From: an uncultured Methylococcaceae bacterium | Lineage (GTDB): Bacteria; Pseudomonadota; Gammaproteobacteria; Methylococcales; Methylomonadaceae | Reading direction: 5' to 3' | NCBI GenBank assembly: GCA_903945375.1 | Contig: CAJAVP010000106.1 | Coordinates: 1-64,000, forward strand | Length of the DNA stretch: 64,000 nt | Shown: piece by piece, positions 1 to 8,796 of the stretch | How positions within the stretch are numbered: the stretch's first letter is position 1 | Layout of the letters: each line of letters starts with the position of its first letter | Program-made: the position numbers and the translations under genes | Notes under the pieces: model-generated | What the model saw: only the letters and a program-made list of their open reading frames with translations | What the model was told of the DNA's origin: nothing | The model's database searches: none

Positions 1-762
1 CATCCCTTTTTTTATACCAGCGCGTTCTGTTGTCGTGATGTAGGGCATTTTGATCTCCTGTTCATAAGTCATCATGTCATCGTCAAATTGTTGGTTTAAT
101 TCATCTGGCAACACCATTAGCCAATCGATGAAGCGGTAAATTTCCAAAATATCTTGTTTGCCAAAACCTTTTTGGTATAGCGTTTTGACCAGACACAATT
201 TCCATTGCAGGCGTTCTGCGGGTTTGCCTTGAGTGTCTTGGGTTTTTAAATGCGCCATCAGCAGGATTGCAAACGGGTTGGTTGACGGTTGTAGGTCGTC
301 CCATTGTGCGCGGTAATCCAGCAATTTTACGGTCGGGAAGTCCAACCGTAAATGACAACCCCATAAGGCATGGTCATACGCGCAAGGTCGCCAGTTCGGG
401 TGATTATCGCCGAGCACGGCGAGGCTGACGATGGGGAGCTGGTAACGGTCAAACAGGCGATAATGGTAGACAAACATCCGCTCGGCAAAGTCGGCATCGG
501 TTTGCGCCTGAATTTCGATATGAATCAGCACCCAGATTTCCGCGCCGTCTTTGCGTTGCACCTTTACCAGCTTATCCGCCAAACGTTTGCCCAGTTCGGC
601 ATCACGCACAACCTGCTGTAATTCTTTGTCGAGAAACGCATAGCCTTGTGTCCATTGAATATCCTGATGCGCCAGCGGAAAGAAAAACGCCATGAAGCCT
701 TCAAAATACCGCTCCAACGCTTCTTTCCACGGGTTATCGTAATCGTCCGTTGTGTACGTCAT
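1..762 (-). CDS. Rpn family / PD-(D/E)XK nuclease-like protein, 3' end cut by the window edge
   Basis: I translated this frame by hand; it is open from an ATG at 762 to the left edge, giving 254 residues without a stop, so the C-terminus lies outside the window. It begins MTYTTDDYDNPWKEALERYF and matches my memory of a large family of cytosolic proteins, common in cyanobacteria and gammaproteobacteria, usually labelled Rpn or PD-(D/E)XK nuclease-family transposase. A plausible nuclease core is visible: Asp63 in LADKLVKV, then the strand WVLIHIEIQ with Glu83 and Gln85, then a helix with Arg95 and Tyr99. Function in this host is unknown; members of the Rpn group are linked to DNA cleavage and recombination, others are undescribed. 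A 37-bp piece of its 5' coding region is repeated upstream at 845-881. Confidence 0.75.
   Translation of the reverse strand, partial: MTYTTDDYDNPWKEALERYFEGFMAFFFPLAHQDIQWTQGYAFLDKELQQVVRDAELGKRLADKLVKVQRKDGAEIWVLIHIEIQAQTDADFAERMFVYHYRLFDRYQLPIVSLAVLGDNHPNWRPCAYDHALWGCHLRLDFPTVKLLDYRAQWDDLQPSTNPFAILLMAHLKTQDTQGKPAERLQWKLCLVKTLYQKGFGKQDILEIYRFIDWLMVLPDELNQQFDDDMMTYEQEIKMPYITTTERAGIKKGM
699..735 (-). repeat. 37-bp direct repeat, copy 1 (inside the Rpn-like gene)
   Basis: Identical to 845-881 over 37 bases by eye. This copy codes for residues 10-21 of the Rpn-like protein (NPWKEALERYFE). The two copies are 146 bp apart, start to start. Confidence 0.9.
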
Positions 763-787
763 GGGTTTAGCATCGTAGCCCGTGACG

Positions 788-839
788 GGAAGCTAGAGCT
801 TCCAAGACCGCATTCCCAAGCTCCAGCTTGGGAATGCGG
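788..839. repeat. dispersed palindromic repeat (two adjacent hairpins)
   Basis: Two inverted repeats lie side by side: GGAAGCT/AGCTTCC at 788-803 and a 15-bp perfect stem with a 2-nt loop at 808-839 (CCGCATTCCCAAGCT paired with its complement). The second resembles a degenerate copy at 18496-18525, which suggests an intergenic repeat family rather than a gene-specific terminator. No strong U-tract follows on either strand. Confidence 0.75.
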
Positions 840-844
840 GTAGT

Positions 845-881
845 CTTCAAAATACCGCTCCAACGCTTCTTTCCACGGGTT
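845..881 (-). repeat. 37-bp direct repeat, copy 2 (upstream relic)
   Basis: Exact second copy of 699-735. It sits outside any complete Rpn-like gene and its last base (881) is the final base of the stop codon of the neighbouring DUF1566 gene. It may be the remnant of a second Rpn-like gene copy or a duplication produced when the palindromic segment between the two copies was gained. Confidence 0.9.
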
Positions 882-2218
882 TAGGGCGTAATGCTGGTAA
901 TCAACCGGCTTAAATTATTGCTTTTATCGCTGTCGGTGCTATCGGTAAGTGCCAAACTGCCGATACTGGTCGCGCCGCGCTGGGCAAAGTTGACGGTGAT
1001 GGCGCGGCTTGCGCTGGCTCCGGCGGCGAGTGTGCCCACATGACAACGGTAACTGTAGCTGGTGCTGTCGGTCTCGCAATCGGCGGGCTTTGACACGGTA
1101 TTCGTCCAGCGTGGTGGAAAATAAAAAATCAGTGTGGCATTAGTTGCCGCACCCGTGCCTTGATTGGTCACGGTGGCGGTGTAGGTCAAGTTTTGCTTCA
1201 GTTGTACGCGGTCGGTGCTGGCACTCAGCGTCGTCGCCAAGTCGGGCTTAAGTCCAATAACCAAACACTGACTGGCACGAACCAACCGAACAGGGAAAGC
1301 GAGGTTCCGGCCGTAGTCGTAGTTGACATAGCCGTAATCGAAATTAACGCCCCAAGCGTAATCGGTACCACCCACGTAAGGCGAAGAAGACCAAAACGCA
1401 TTACTAATGGTGTTAGGAAATAACGTGGTGTTAATGGTAGGGCCAGGGTAGGCTTTAGTATAGTCAACCAATCGGGCGAGTTCGTTGGCGGTAGGCACCC
1501 GCCAATCGTCATAACCCGCCAAAGGGCTGCTCTGGCGTTGTGCCGCATCAAAAGTATACGTGCTGGCAGAGCCTGCACAGGTGCTACCGTTCCACGTTTG
1601 TCCAACCGAACAGCGTTGCCACATTAGGCAAGTGGATTTATGGGTCACTGTGCCATCTTTATTATCGGTAAAGTCTGTGGTGAGAGGAGCCAGGCCAATA
1701 CCCAACGACTGACTGGCACGAACCAACCGAACAGGGAAAGCGTTGCCCCGGTAGCCGTAGCTGACAAAGCCGCCACCGAAATTAACGTACCAAGCGACAT
1801 TGGCATTACCCACGTAAGGCGAAGAAGACCAAAACGCATCATCAGGAGTATTAGGAAATAGCTCCGTATTAATGGCAGGATAATAATTATCCCGCTCCAC
1901 AATCGTTTGTAATTCCGCAATATTCGGCAGCCGCCAGTCGCTGTAACCGGCAAAGTTGGCGGTTTGTTTTTTGGCAGTGGCGTAAGTGTAGGTTTGGGCT
2001 GTGCCGGAGCAAGTCGTCCCCGTCCAAGTTTGCCCTAAACTACAACGCATCCACGTTAAACCGGTCTTTTGATGCGTGACCGTGCCATCGCCGTTGTCGG
2101 TGAAGTCGCTGGTGGGTGTGGTCGGTACGGCAAAAACCGGCGAGACGCTGCTTAATAGCAGGAATACGGTCATCAGACGCAATCCGCAGCCCATTAAAAA
2201 AATCCAACGTTTTGCCAT
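881..2218 (-). CDS. secreted DUF1566 (Lcl C-terminal-like) protein with two tandem domains
   Basis: 445 residues with an N-terminal signal peptide (about residues 1-30, ending SPVFA). Two DUF1566/Lcl-like domains follow, roughly 38-170 and 182-318; each starts with a DFTDN.DGTVTH motif, has paired cysteines around G.TW.G..C.G.A, and a GY.DWR(L/V)P motif. A C-terminal beta-sandwich of the DUF11/CARDB type (about 335-445; LTYTATVTNQGTGAATNA) completes it. Lcl-type domains occur on bacterial surface and collagen-like adhesins, so an extracellular adhesive role is possible but not shown. The start is supported by GAGG six bases before the ATG. The two domains are near-identical in places at DNA level, for example 1268-1301 and 1709-1742. 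Confidence 0.8.
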   Translation of the reverse strand: MAKRWIFLMGCGLRLMTVFLLLSSVSPVFAVPTTPTSDFTDNGDGTVTHQKTGLTWMRCSLGQTWTGTTCSGTAQTYTYATAKKQTANFAGYSDWRLPNIAELQTIVERDNYYPAINTELFPNTPDDAFWSSSPYVGNANVAWYVNFGGGFVSYGYRGNAFPVRLVRASQSLGIGLAPLTTDFTDNKDGTVTHKSTCLMWQRCSVGQTWNGSTCAGSASTYTFDAAQRQSSPLAGYDDWRVPTANELARLVDYTKAYPGPTINTTLFPNTISNAFWSSSPYVGGTDYAWGVNFDYGYVNYDYGRNLAFPVRLVRASQCLVIGLKPDLATTLSASTDRVQLKQNLTYTATVTNQGTGAATNATLIFYFPPRWTNTVSKPADCETDSTSYSYRCHVGTLAAGASASRAITVNFAQRGATSIGSLALTDSTDSDKSNNLSRLITSITP

Positions 2219-2393
2219 CCAACACCTCGCGCTCTTTTGTAGAAAATGGCTTGAATCATAAAAGCTAATGCGTAAATAGGCAACTTCAATTCATGCGTTT
2301 GAATGTTTTAATCCGCGTAGGGCTTGCACGTATTGACTTGCAGGCAGAGCCTGCTCTTCTCATTTACGTTGAATGTCATCATGAGGCTTGCTG

Positions 2394-4883
2394 TCACACA
2401 AGGCTTGACAATACTTTTAGCGCTGGCTGATCAAGCACTTTTTTTAGATTCAAGTAGCCCACCAATCCGACAATCGTGGCACCTAACAATGGTGTGACTA
2501 TCCATAGGTAAAATTTAGGTTGATAAGGCATATCCATGATTCCCGTATACAAGGCAAACACAAAGCCTTCCGCCAGTATGACGGCGAGAGCACCGGATAG
2601 ACCACCTAAAAAACCAAATTCGATAAGATGCGCCGATCTGAGCAACTGACGGTTTGCACCTAAAGCGCGTAGTATGGCGTTTTCATGAATGCGACGGTCA
2701 AGACTGCTTTGTACGGCGGCAATCAGCACCGCGATTGCCGCCATTAAGGCAAACAGTAACAAATAATTAAGTGCTTGCGTCGTTTGCAGTAACAGGGTTT
2801 TAAACTGCTGAACGATATGATCAACATCCATAACGGTCATATTGGGGTATTGCTTGATTAACGAAGTCAGAAGTGGTTTTTGCGACGGTGCTAAATAAAA
2901 ACTGCTTAAGTAAGTGCTAGCAAAGCCGTCTAATGTTCCCGGCGAAAAAATCATATAAAAATTGGGCTTCAGGCTATCCCAGTGTAAGGCTCGAATACTC
3001 ACGACATCGGCTTGGAAGGATTTGCCCGTTACCGTAAAACTCAGTTGATCGCCCAGCTTAATGCCTAAACTTTCTGCCAATTTTTGCTCAACGGATACGC
3101 GTCCGGCTTTATCGCCAAGCCACCAATTGCCCGCTGTAATTTTATTGCCTTCGGGCAGTTGTTCTGTCCACGTTAAACTTAATTCACGGTGAATGGCGTT
3201 GTCAGCTTGGGCATTGGCTTTGTGAATCGACTTTTCTACCGAAACATTGTTGATAGCGACTAAGCGCCCTCTGACGACGGGATAAAAATGGTTGCTTTGG
3301 ATTTGCTGTGCCGCTAAGGCTTGCTGGACGGATTCCAGCTGATGGGGAAAAATATTTAAGGCAAATTGATTTGGTGCTTGATCGGGCAGTTGTTGTTGCC
3401 AATCACGAACTAAGTCATTGCGGACGGTAAAACTTAGCAGCATGGTGAATAAGATGGTACAAAAAGCCAAGATTTGTCCAATGCTGGTCGCGCGATTTCG
3501 AGTCAGTCCTTGTAAACCCATGCGCCAAACTAAGCGCATGTGCGGTAAATATTTTTGCAGCATCGTTAGCAAAAGCTGAATCAATAAGCCGATGATGAGT
3601 AAACTTGCCGCGCCCATACTCAGTAGTAAAGCGGTCATGGCTAAGTTTTGGGTATATTTCCAGAGCAGCCATGCGACCAAACTCAGTGCTAAGGTATAAC
3701 TCAGCCAAGCGCTGATGGTTAACGGTTCGAGATCTCGGCGCAAAACTCGCAACGGGGAAACGTGTTGCAAACGCAGTAATGGCGGCAGTGCAAAGCCCAG
3801 TAATAACGCAAAACCAATCATAAAGCCAAAGCTGATCGATAACAGACTTGGCTCGGCTAAGGGTTTGGGTAAGAGCGAGGCTAACAAGCTCATCAAACCG
3901 TATTGAGCTATCCAGCCCAAAATACTTCCCAAACTGCTGGCGAGAACACCTAATAAGAAAAATTGCCCCGCAAACAAGGTCAGAATTTCACGTTGACGAC
4001 AGCCTAAACAACGTAATAAAGCCGCATTATCAAAATGTCGTTCACTGTAACGTTGCGTTGCCATTGCAATCGCAACACCGGCAACAATAACCACCAATAA
4101 GCTCGATAAGCCTAAATAACGTTGTACTTTATCCAATAAAGAGCCAATTTCAGGGCGGTCATCATGGACATCCATCAGGCGTTGCGTGGGGTTTAATTGC
4201 GGTTTTAACCATTGACTCAATAATTTTAAGGCTTCGACATCACCAATAAATTGATAATGATAATGCACATGACTGCCGGGTTGTAACATACCGGTTGCGC
4301 TTAAATCGCTGTCCTTAATCATTACGCGCGGTGCAAAACTGTATAAATTCGCTTGTTTGTCCGGCTCGTAGGTCAGCGTGTGCGTGATGAGCAAGGTCTT
4401 ATCACCCAGGCTCAAACTATCCCCTAGTTGTAGCTTTAATGCCGATAACACGCGTGCGTCAACCCAGGTTGTACCGGCTTCTGGGCCATGATGAAGCAGT
4501 GATTCACTTGCTTGATCGCTAGATAGAATTTTTAAAGCCCCGCGCAGCGGATAACCCGCACTCACTGCTTTAATATTGGTGAGTAATAATTCATCGTTTT
4601 CAATCAAAACACTGGGAAACTCAATGGTTTTGCTGGCATTAAGTGCCAATTGACTCGCTTTATCTAGCCATTCTGTTGGTATCGGGTTATCACTGGCAAT
4701 GGCTAAATCAGCGGCGATAAATTCTGCCGTTTGTAATAGTAGGGTGCGTTGCAAGCGATCTGAAAACACGGTAATGGCGGTTGACGCAGTTACGGCAAGT
4801 AATAACGCGCTCAACAAGAGCGTCAATTCACCCGAACGTAAATCACGCCATAACAAGCGCAAGGCCAATATAAAACGACTCAT
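2394..4883 (-). CDS. ybbP: ABC transporter permease of the FtsX/MacB type, YbbP-like
   Basis: 829 residues with the two-FtsX-domain architecture of YbbP: an N-terminal transmembrane helix (about 18-38), a large extracytoplasmic region, a central group of helices starting near residue 260, further hydrophobic stretches, and a C-terminal four-helix FtsX domain (about 700-820) containing R(A)LGANRQLLR. The ATG overlaps the stop of the upstream ATPase gene by 4 bp, so the two are translationally coupled. In E. coli ybbA-ybbP also stand divergently to tesA, and the same order here is the main reason for the name. The substrate is unknown; lipid or toxic-compound export has been suggested for the family. 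Confidence 0.85.
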   Translation of the reverse strand: MSRFILALRLLWRDLRSGELTLLLSALLLAVTASTAITVFSDRLQRTLLLQTAEFIAADLAIASDNPIPTEWLDKASQLALNASKTIEFPSVLIENDELLLTNIKAVSAGYPLRGALKILSSDQASESLLHHGPEAGTTWVDARVLSALKLQLGDSLSLGDKTLLITHTLTYEPDKQANLYSFAPRVMIKDSDLSATGMLQPGSHVHYHYQFIGDVEALKLLSQWLKPQLNPTQRLMDVHDDRPEIGSLLDKVQRYLGLSSLLVVIVAGVAIAMATQRYSERHFDNAALLRCLGCRQREILTLFAGQFFLLGVLASSLGSILGWIAQYGLMSLLASLLPKPLAEPSLLSISFGFMIGFALLLGFALPPLLRLQHVSPLRVLRRDLEPLTISAWLSYTLALSLVAWLLWKYTQNLAMTALLLSMGAASLLIIGLLIQLLLTMLQKYLPHMRLVWRMGLQGLTRNRATSIGQILAFCTILFTMLLSFTVRNDLVRDWQQQLPDQAPNQFALNIFPHQLESVQQALAAQQIQSNHFYPVVRGRLVAINNVSVEKSIHKANAQADNAIHRELSLTWTEQLPEGNKITAGNWWLGDKAGRVSVEQKLAESLGIKLGDQLSFTVTGKSFQADVVSIRALHWDSLKPNFYMIFSPGTLDGFASTYLSSFYLAPSQKPLLTSLIKQYPNMTVMDVDHIVQQFKTLLLQTTQALNYLLLFALMAAIAVLIAAVQSSLDRRIHENAILRALGANRQLLRSAHLIEFGFLGGLSGALAVILAEGFVFALYTGIMDMPYQPKFYLWIVTPLLGATIVGLVGYLNLKKVLDQPALKVLSSLV

Positions 4884-5566
4884 ACCAAATACCCCGCTTC
4901 AAGTCGGATACGCCGATAACAGCGATTGGATAAAACGCTATCATGCGTCACTAGCACTAGCGTGGTATTGTGTTCTTCATTGAGTTCAAACAATAAATCA
5001 ATAATAGTCGCCCCGGTTTGGCTGTCTAAATTGCCGGTCGGCTCGTCAGCAAACAAAATAGCCGGTTGTGTCACAAAGGCTCTTGCTAAGGCAACCCGTT
5101 GTTGCTCGCCACCTGATAATTGTTTGGGCACATGTTTCAAGCGTGACTTAAGCCCCACACGGTCTAATAAATCGGCGGCCTGTTGTTTGGCGTGCGGATG
5201 ACCTAATAGCTCTAATGGCAACATGACATTTTCCAATGCGGTAAGCCCGGGTAATAATTGGAACGACTGAAAGACAAAACCGATCAGCCGGCTTCGCAAG
5301 GCCGCCCGACCATCTTCATCTAAATGCGAAAAAACTTGTCCATTGATATGTACAGTACCGGTGCTAGGCGTATCTAAGCCCGCGAGTAAACCGATTAAGG
5401 TGGATTTGCCCGAGCCTGATTCGCCAACAATTGCAATGCTTTCACCGGCTCGAATCGATAAATCGATAGACGTTAAAATAGCCAATGATCCTGACGAAGT
5501 CCGCACCGACTTACCCAGATTTTCCGCTACAATAAGCGTTTTTAATTCTGCTGCTTGAGTATTCAT
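4880..5566 (-). CDS. ybbA: ABC transporter ATP-binding protein, YbbA-like (LolD/MacB class)
   Basis: ATPase partner of the downstream permease. From the ATG at 5566 it is 228 residues, the usual YbbA length. Walker A is GESGSGKST (residues 48-56), the signature is LSGGEQQR, Walker B with the catalytic Glu is ILFADEPTGNLD, and the switch His lies in LVTHD. The reading frame extends upstream to a TTG at 5626, but that would run 59 bp into the divergent tesA gene and adds residues unlike the family, so I prefer 5566. The start codons of ybbA and tesA are one base apart, so each gene's promoter must lie inside the other coding region. Confidence 0.9.
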   Translation of the reverse strand: MNTQAAELKTLIVAENLGKSVRTSSGSLAILTSIDLSIRAGESIAIVGESGSGKSTLIGLLAGLDTPSTGTVHINGQVFSHLDEDGRAALRSRLIGFVFQSFQLLPGLTALENVMLPLELLGHPHAKQQAADLLDRVGLKSRLKHVPKQLSGGEQQRVALARAFVTQPAILFADEPTGNLDSQTGATIIDLLFELNEEHNTTLVLVTHDSVLSNRCYRRIRLEAGYLV

Positions 5567-5567
5567 T

Positions 5568-6173
5568 ATGTCAAAATGGTTAATGGTTGTATTGCTGTCT
5601 TTAACGTCTATGGTCGTTGCCGCCAAAACGCCGGTTATTGTGGTGTTAGGTGATAGTATCAGTGCCGCTTATGGTATTAAAGAGGAACAAGGCTGGGTTG
5701 CTTTATTACAAACTCAACTCAATCAAGCGCATTTAGATTATCAACTCAGTAATCAAAGTATTAGTGGTGAAACCACCGCTGGTGGTTTAGCGCGGCTTGA
5801 TGGCATCTTGACGGAACAAAAACCGGCGGTGGTTTTGGTAGAGCTGGGTGCCAATGATGGGTTGCGCGGCTTATCTCCCGTTGAGATGAAAAACAATCTC
5901 ATCCAAATACTAACACGCTCGCAACAAGCCGGCGCTAAGGTATTAGTGCTAGGCATGAAGCTTCCACCCAATTACGGTAAACATTATTTAGAGCTGTTCT
6001 ACAATATTTTTCCTCAAGTAGCGACAACGCTCAAGGTGCCATTACTCCCTTTTCTCCTTGAAGATGTCGCCTTAAAACCTGAGCTGATGCAAGCCGACGG
6101 TTTACATCCCAACGCCCAAGCTCAACCATCTATCACTAACAAGGTTGCGGCATTTTTGTTCCCTTTTCTGTAA
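5568..6173 (+). CDS. tesA: multifunctional acyl-CoA thioesterase I / lysophospholipase L1 (SGNH hydrolase)
   Basis: 201 residues with a short signal peptide (about 1-19, ending VVAA), placing the enzyme in the periplasm. SGNH blocks are intact: nucleophile Ser30 in GDSIS, block III GAND (94-97) and block V D177-x-x-H180. The family hydrolyses acyl thioesters and lysophospholipids. It is divergent from ybbA-ybbP as in E. coli. A hairpin-forming repeat at 6217-6269 follows and probably ends transcription. Confidence 0.93.
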   Translation: MSKWLMVVLLSLTSMVVAAKTPVIVVLGDSISAAYGIKEEQGWVALLQTQLNQAHLDYQLSNQSISGETTAGGLARLDGILTEQKPAVVLVELGANDGLRGLSPVEMKNNLIQILTRSQQAGAKVLVLGMKLPPNYGKHYLELFYNIFPQVATTLKVPLLPFLLEDVALKPELMQADGLHPNAQAQPSITNKVAAFLFPFL

Positions 6174-6216
6174 TGCGTCTAATCTTTAATTTGTCTTGAA
6201 ATAGCAGTCTATGACA

Positions 6217-6269
6217 TAACTATTCAGCCCCTCCTCTAAAATTAATGTCGAGGGGGCTGAACGATTACG
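6217..6269. repeat. dispersed inverted repeat, likely also a bidirectional terminator
   Basis: Inverted repeat with outer arms ATAACTATTCAG and CTGAACGATTAC and inner G/C-rich arms (CCCCTCC / GAGGGGG). The same terminal motif, GTAACTATTCAG...CTGAATAATTAC, bounds a longer copy at 49567-49664, so this is a repeat family. It lies between two convergent genes and contains the stop codon of the downstream minus-strand gene. Confidence 0.7.
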
Positions 6270-8796
6270 ATACTATTTTATTTCGTCCAGAATTTTTTGC
6301 TTGATAAAGGGCTGCATCCGCATCTTGTAAAAGACTATCTATCGTTTCTTGTCGAGATGTCATGGTTGCAATACCGATGGAAACGGTAAATTTCACAGTG
6401 GTAGCTTGATCTGGCAAATCTACGCTGGCATTTTCAAGTTCCTGCCTTATACGTTCAGCAACATCCATAGCTTCCATGCCTACGGTTTCGGGAAGAAGTA
6501 CCGCAAACTCCTCGCCACCCAGACGCCCGATAATATCAACTTCACGCAAGACGTCTTTGCAGATGGTCGCTAGTTTTTGTAATACTAAGTCACCCGCCTT
6601 GTGACCATAGGTGTCATTGACCGTCTTGAAGTAGTCAATATCCATCATCATTATGGTCAGCATATTGTTATAACGCCGAGAGCGAGTAATTTCTAACTCA
6701 GCTAATTCCAAAAACTGGCGGCGATTGACAAGCCCAGTCAGGACGTCTGTTTTTGCCAGTTGCTCTAGTTCCTGCATCAGCAACACACGTTCAGTAATAT
6801 CCGTCAGGATGCCGCTCCATAAAACACTTCCATCGGCCTGCTGCTGAGGTGTCGCTTTCCCAAGCACCCATTTTATTTTTCCATTTAAGGTCATGATGCG
6901 ATGTTCATGCTCCCAATAGCTGAGGCTTGCCGTAGAACGCTCAACCGACTCAATATAAGACGCTCTATCATCCGACAAGATACGATCAGTCAATGCAAGG
7001 TGATCGTGATAAACCTCCTCAGCGGTAATCTCATAGAGGTCTTCAATCCCTTTGCTGACATATAAGAAGCTCCACCTTCCTTGAGGAGTCGTCATAAACT
7101 GGTACACCACGCCTGGAACAGTAGCGGTCATGAGTTCCAGTTGTTTTTTGGCCGCTAATGTTGTCTCTTCAGCTTTTTTACGCTTTGTAATATCCACTGC
7201 AGTGGGGAGCAGACCAATAATCTGACCCGAGCTGTCACGCACTGGAGCAATCTGTAAATCAATCGGTACGAGCTCATCCCCCATTTTCACAGCGACGTCA
7301 TAGCGACTATCCACCCCTTGTTTGGCAGCGTTGATTGCAGCTATTAATTGTGTCCGTACCTCATCGTCATAATTCCACAAGGGGGCATCATAAAAAAGTT
7401 GACCGATTACATCTTCACGACGATAGCCTCCTCGCACCAGTGGCGCTTTATTGATTTCTTGAACTACGCCATTGATATCTAACAGTGCAACATAGGTAAA
7501 TAGATTGTCTAGGATTCTATTGAGTCGTAGGCTATTTTCTCTGTTCATATCTTCGCTTTTCTTACGCTCAGTGATATCCGTATGTGTTCCACTCATGCGG
7601 ATTGGTTTGCCATTAGCACTGCGTTGAATCACATTGGCTTGGTCAAGTATCCACCTGATACCGCCATCTTTATGAAGCATCCGATATTCCGCTTTGTGGG
7701 CAGGTGAGTTACCTTCAAGTACATCATGAATCGACTGCCATGCTCTCTCCCTGTCATCTGGGTAAATGAAGTCAGTCCATTGTCGTGTGGTATTTTTTAA
7801 TTCCTCATACGCGTAACCCAGCATTTCTCCCCATCGTTCATTTCTCTGCACTTCGTTGGTAACAATATTCCAATCCCAAAAACCTAATTCCGAGCCTTGA
7901 AGTACGTATCGGAGCTGTTCTTCATTTTGCAAAAGCTGTTGACGGTTTTTTTCTAGCTCTTCTTTTGCTTTTTTCCGTTCAGTAATGTCTTCAAAGCTTG
8001 AATAGGCATAGTCAATTTCATCTGTCCCTTTTTTGAATACCGGAATGGCGTTAATCCTTATCCAGACGGGATGCTCAAACATTGGATTGTTGATACCCAT
8101 CACAACACCACTGACGGGCTTTCCGGTTTTCATAGCTAGCATAATCGGGTGAGTTTCACCCAGAAACGCACTGCCATCCTCATGAATTGCTCCCCATCGA
8201 GGGTCTATCGAAGTACGCCCCTGCATCTGATCCAGCGTTAATCCTAGAAGACGCTCTGCGGCAGGGTTCGCCGAAATGATTCGGCCTTCGGTATTTTGAT
8301 AGACTATCCCCTGGACAGTTGTCTCAAACAAGGTTCGATAGGTTTCCTCAGACTGTTTTAGTTGCTCCTCGGTAAGTTTGCGTTGGGTAATAACATCAAA
8401 CATTGCAACAAAATGACCCTGCTTCGGACTGTAGACAGACAGCGAAAACCACATACCAAGAGCTTCAATAGAGGTCTCAAACTTAACAGCGTCACCACCA
8501 GCGGCTACTGAACCAAATATCTCGAAAAGTCCTGGGTCAGATTGACGGATGCCAGGAATAACGTCTGACACCAGTTTGCCAGTGACATTTTTAAGGCCTG
8601 TCAGTTGTTCAAATGAGGGATTCGTGTAGAGGTAAATAAAGTCACTGGGTTGACCACCCTCGTACAACATATGGCAATATGCCACACCGTTGAGCATATG
8701 TTCCAATAGAGGCTGAAAAGTAATGTCATCAACCCTATCATCAGAACTATCTGGGATGGCTGCTGGACTCCCGACTATTTTGATTTCGTTAGACAT
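6265..8796 (-). CDS. diguanylate cyclase with five PAS domains
   Basis: 843 residues, no obvious transmembrane segment, so a cytosolic sensor. Five PAS/PAC-like units occupy roughly 26-140, 145-272, 290-412, 420-545 and 555-675; most end in D(I/V)T(E/Q)R(K) linkers. The C-terminal GGDEF domain (about 680-843) makes c-di-GMP from two GTP. The active site reads GGEEF and is preceded at the correct five-residue spacing by REVD, a canonical RxxD inhibitory site, so product inhibition is expected. The signal is unknown. It is transcribed alone, away from a repeat-rich gap. Confidence 0.92.
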   Translation of the reverse strand: MSNEIKIVGSPAAIPDSSDDRVDDITFQPLLEHMLNGVAYCHMLYEGGQPSDFIYLYTNPSFEQLTGLKNVTGKLVSDVIPGIRQSDPGLFEIFGSVAAGGDAVKFETSIEALGMWFSLSVYSPKQGHFVAMFDVITQRKLTEEQLKQSEETYRTLFETTVQGIVYQNTEGRIISANPAAERLLGLTLDQMQGRTSIDPRWGAIHEDGSAFLGETHPIMLAMKTGKPVSGVVMGINNPMFEHPVWIRINAIPVFKKGTDEIDYAYSSFEDITERKKAKEELEKNRQQLLQNEEQLRYVLQGSELGFWDWNIVTNEVQRNERWGEMLGYAYEELKNTTRQWTDFIYPDDRERAWQSIHDVLEGNSPAHKAEYRMLHKDGGIRWILDQANVIQRSANGKPIRMSGTHTDITERKKSEDMNRENSLRLNRILDNLFTYVALLDINGVVQEINKAPLVRGGYRREDVIGQLFYDAPLWNYDDEVRTQLIAAINAAKQGVDSRYDVAVKMGDELVPIDLQIAPVRDSSGQIIGLLPTAVDITKRKKAEETTLAAKKQLELMTATVPGVVYQFMTTPQGRWSFLYVSKGIEDLYEITAEEVYHDHLALTDRILSDDRASYIESVERSTASLSYWEHEHRIMTLNGKIKWVLGKATPQQQADGSVLWSGILTDITERVLLMQELEQLAKTDVLTGLVNRRQFLELAELEITRSRRYNNMLTIMMMDIDYFKTVNDTYGHKAGDLVLQKLATICKDVLREVDIIGRLGGEEFAVLLPETVGMEAMDVAERIRQELENASVDLPDQATTVKFTVSIGIATMTSRQETIDSLLQDADAALYQAKNSGRNKIVS

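Noticed and set aside
101-843. Three short frames (101-364 minus, 370-621 plus, 646-843 plus)
   Set aside because: They overlap a single long minus-strand frame with family similarity (Rpn-like) and are shadows of it.
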